Of a stretch of DNA of 64,000 bases, positions 63,133 through 64,000 are shown piece by piece. This DNA is from Rhynchopus sp. YZ270_cl-10 (taxonomy: Eukaryota; Euglenozoa; Diplonemea; Diplonemida; Diplonemidae), in NCBI GenBank assembly GCA_964035575.1, contig OZ037912.1, positions 682,001 to 746,000 of the forward strand, read 5' to 3'. The number at the start of each line of letters is the position of its first letter. Position 1 is the stretch's first letter. Position numbers and translations under genes: made by a program. The notes below the pieces were generated by a model. That model saw only the letters and a list, made by a program, of their open reading frames with translations. It searched no databases and was not told where the DNA came from.

Positions 63133-64000
63133 GTTGGGGACGCACACTATCATATTACACGCCTCCTGCCGAACACCCTTCTGGACCACTTACTCTTCAT
63201 ACCTTACACCACATAGCTGCAAACCTGTCCAGAGCAGAACGTCCACCGCATCCCTCTTTCCCGAACCTAACCACCTTCATTGTGCACGGAGTAGTGTTTT
63301 GAGTGCTCAAGCTGAGGACGTGATACCATTTAGACTGGAGTCTTTTTTCTTTTCTCTCTTTACTTTAACGTTGGAAGGGTTCTGTCATTCGCGGGCGATT
63401 GCACGTTTTTTTCTTCTTCTTTTCTTTTTGTTCAGTTCTTCAGGATATGTAGTACCCACTGGGTCAAAACCGCGATATTCTATGTGAAGTCATAATATTT
63501 TTTTTACCCCCTAGCCCTTTTTTGCAAAAGCAAGCTTCGTGTACTGTTCAGAACCAAAGAAACGCATTTTTTTTCCCATTTTTTTTAAGATGTGGATGTC
63601 CGAGAGGCACATTCATCTTTCAAGTATTCTTTTTTATTTTTTTCGTCGATACAAAAAATGAGAATAATTAGGCGGGCCCTCGCGCATCGCATAGCTACCG
63701 TTTTTCTTTTTCTGTAGAATTTTTCCGTAGGTTGAAGGAAGGTGTGGAAAACAACAAGAACAACAACAAAAAACAACAAATTGCCAAGAAAAAAATACGA
63801 AATGTGCTGTGGAAAAACCCCGCGCCCGATTTTTCGAAACCACCCCGTTTCATCCTGGCGCTTTGCTGGGTGGTGCTTGAGTCTGGGTGTGATTTGACGG
63901 CGAGTTTTTCGTCTGCGGATTCTGTGTTCCTTCCGCACTCCTCCTCCTCCTCAGAAGATAGGGGGTTATCGAGTCTCCCTATCCACAGCACACCCCGTTT
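63133..64000. other. Intergenic DNA to window end
   Basis: Pyrimidine-rich, with a degenerate repeat near 63590-63640 (GATGTGGATGTCCGAGAGGC, then ACATTCATCTTTCAA) resembling 33840-33885. The final ~200 bp are more gene-like in composition (minus-strand frames through 63991), but nothing can be assigned. Confidence 0.45.

Noticed and set aside
1-64000. tRNA, rRNA or spliced-leader genes
   Set aside because: I looked for cloverleaf arms with a GGTTCRANNCC-type box and for conserved rRNA stretches and saw none; the short dispersed repeats lack such boxes. Small non-coding RNAs cannot be excluded by eye.
1-64000. LTR elements, retroviruses, Polintons or other virus-like elements
   Set aside because: No long direct terminal repeats, reverse transcriptase, integrase, capsid or polymerase motifs were recognised; all clear elements are DNA transposon derivatives or short repeats.

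Overview
This window is nuclear DNA from a flagellated single-celled eukaryote. The evidence is a complete axonemal dynein heavy chain gene with four exons and canonical GT-AG introns, a membrane-anchored class III cyclase-like gene pair, and coding regions of balanced base composition set in very AT-rich intergenic DNA full of A and T runs. TAA, TAG and TGA are all used as stops, so the standard code applies. I cannot place the organism more precisely; a free-living or anaerobic flagellate would fit, but that is inference.

Only about eight credible protein genes occur in 64 kb, all on the + strand: a hypothetical gene (3873-4925), a HAD-family hydrolase with one altered catalytic position (7856-8593), two near-identical tandem membrane cyclase-like genes (8992-10854 and 10999-12855), a secreted carboxylesterase (36325-38025), the dynein heavy chain (40700-55167), a two-exon protein with an N-terminal hydrophobic segment (57399-59119), a small basic protein (60384-60893) and a putative nuclear protein (61540-63132). 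They form no obvious pathway, although the dynein and the cyclase-like proteins would both suit a flagellum.

The rest is a dense graveyard of DNA transposons and short repeats. Reading both strands gives at least a dozen elements with terminal inverted repeats, many with recognisable target-site duplications (TSDs). Three hAT-type non-autonomous elements have perfect 8-bp TSDs (20511-21070, 25741-26491, 39431-40064), and a fourth is degenerate (7139-7750). Three elements with GGG termini have 3-bp TAA/TTA TSDs like the PIF/Harbinger group (2157-2989, 5797-6787, 27227-28189). Two have TA TSDs like Tc1/mariner (1492-1712, 23634-24078). Others are unclassified (22103-23235, 29692-29929, 30159-31020). 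The largest structure, 13728-19910, has ends built of TACGATCGTA repeats, large palindromic CACAACTTTT arrays, and decayed minus-strand coding pieces including a zinc-finger-like segment.

A second layer is at least eight families of 40-120 bp dispersed repeats ending in A- or T-rich tails. Copies sit in intergenic DNA, inside transposons, and in two introns. In two places nested insertions can be read at base level: a 963-bp element splits one short repeat at a TAA, and another copy of that short repeat splits the terminal inverted repeat of a different transposon.
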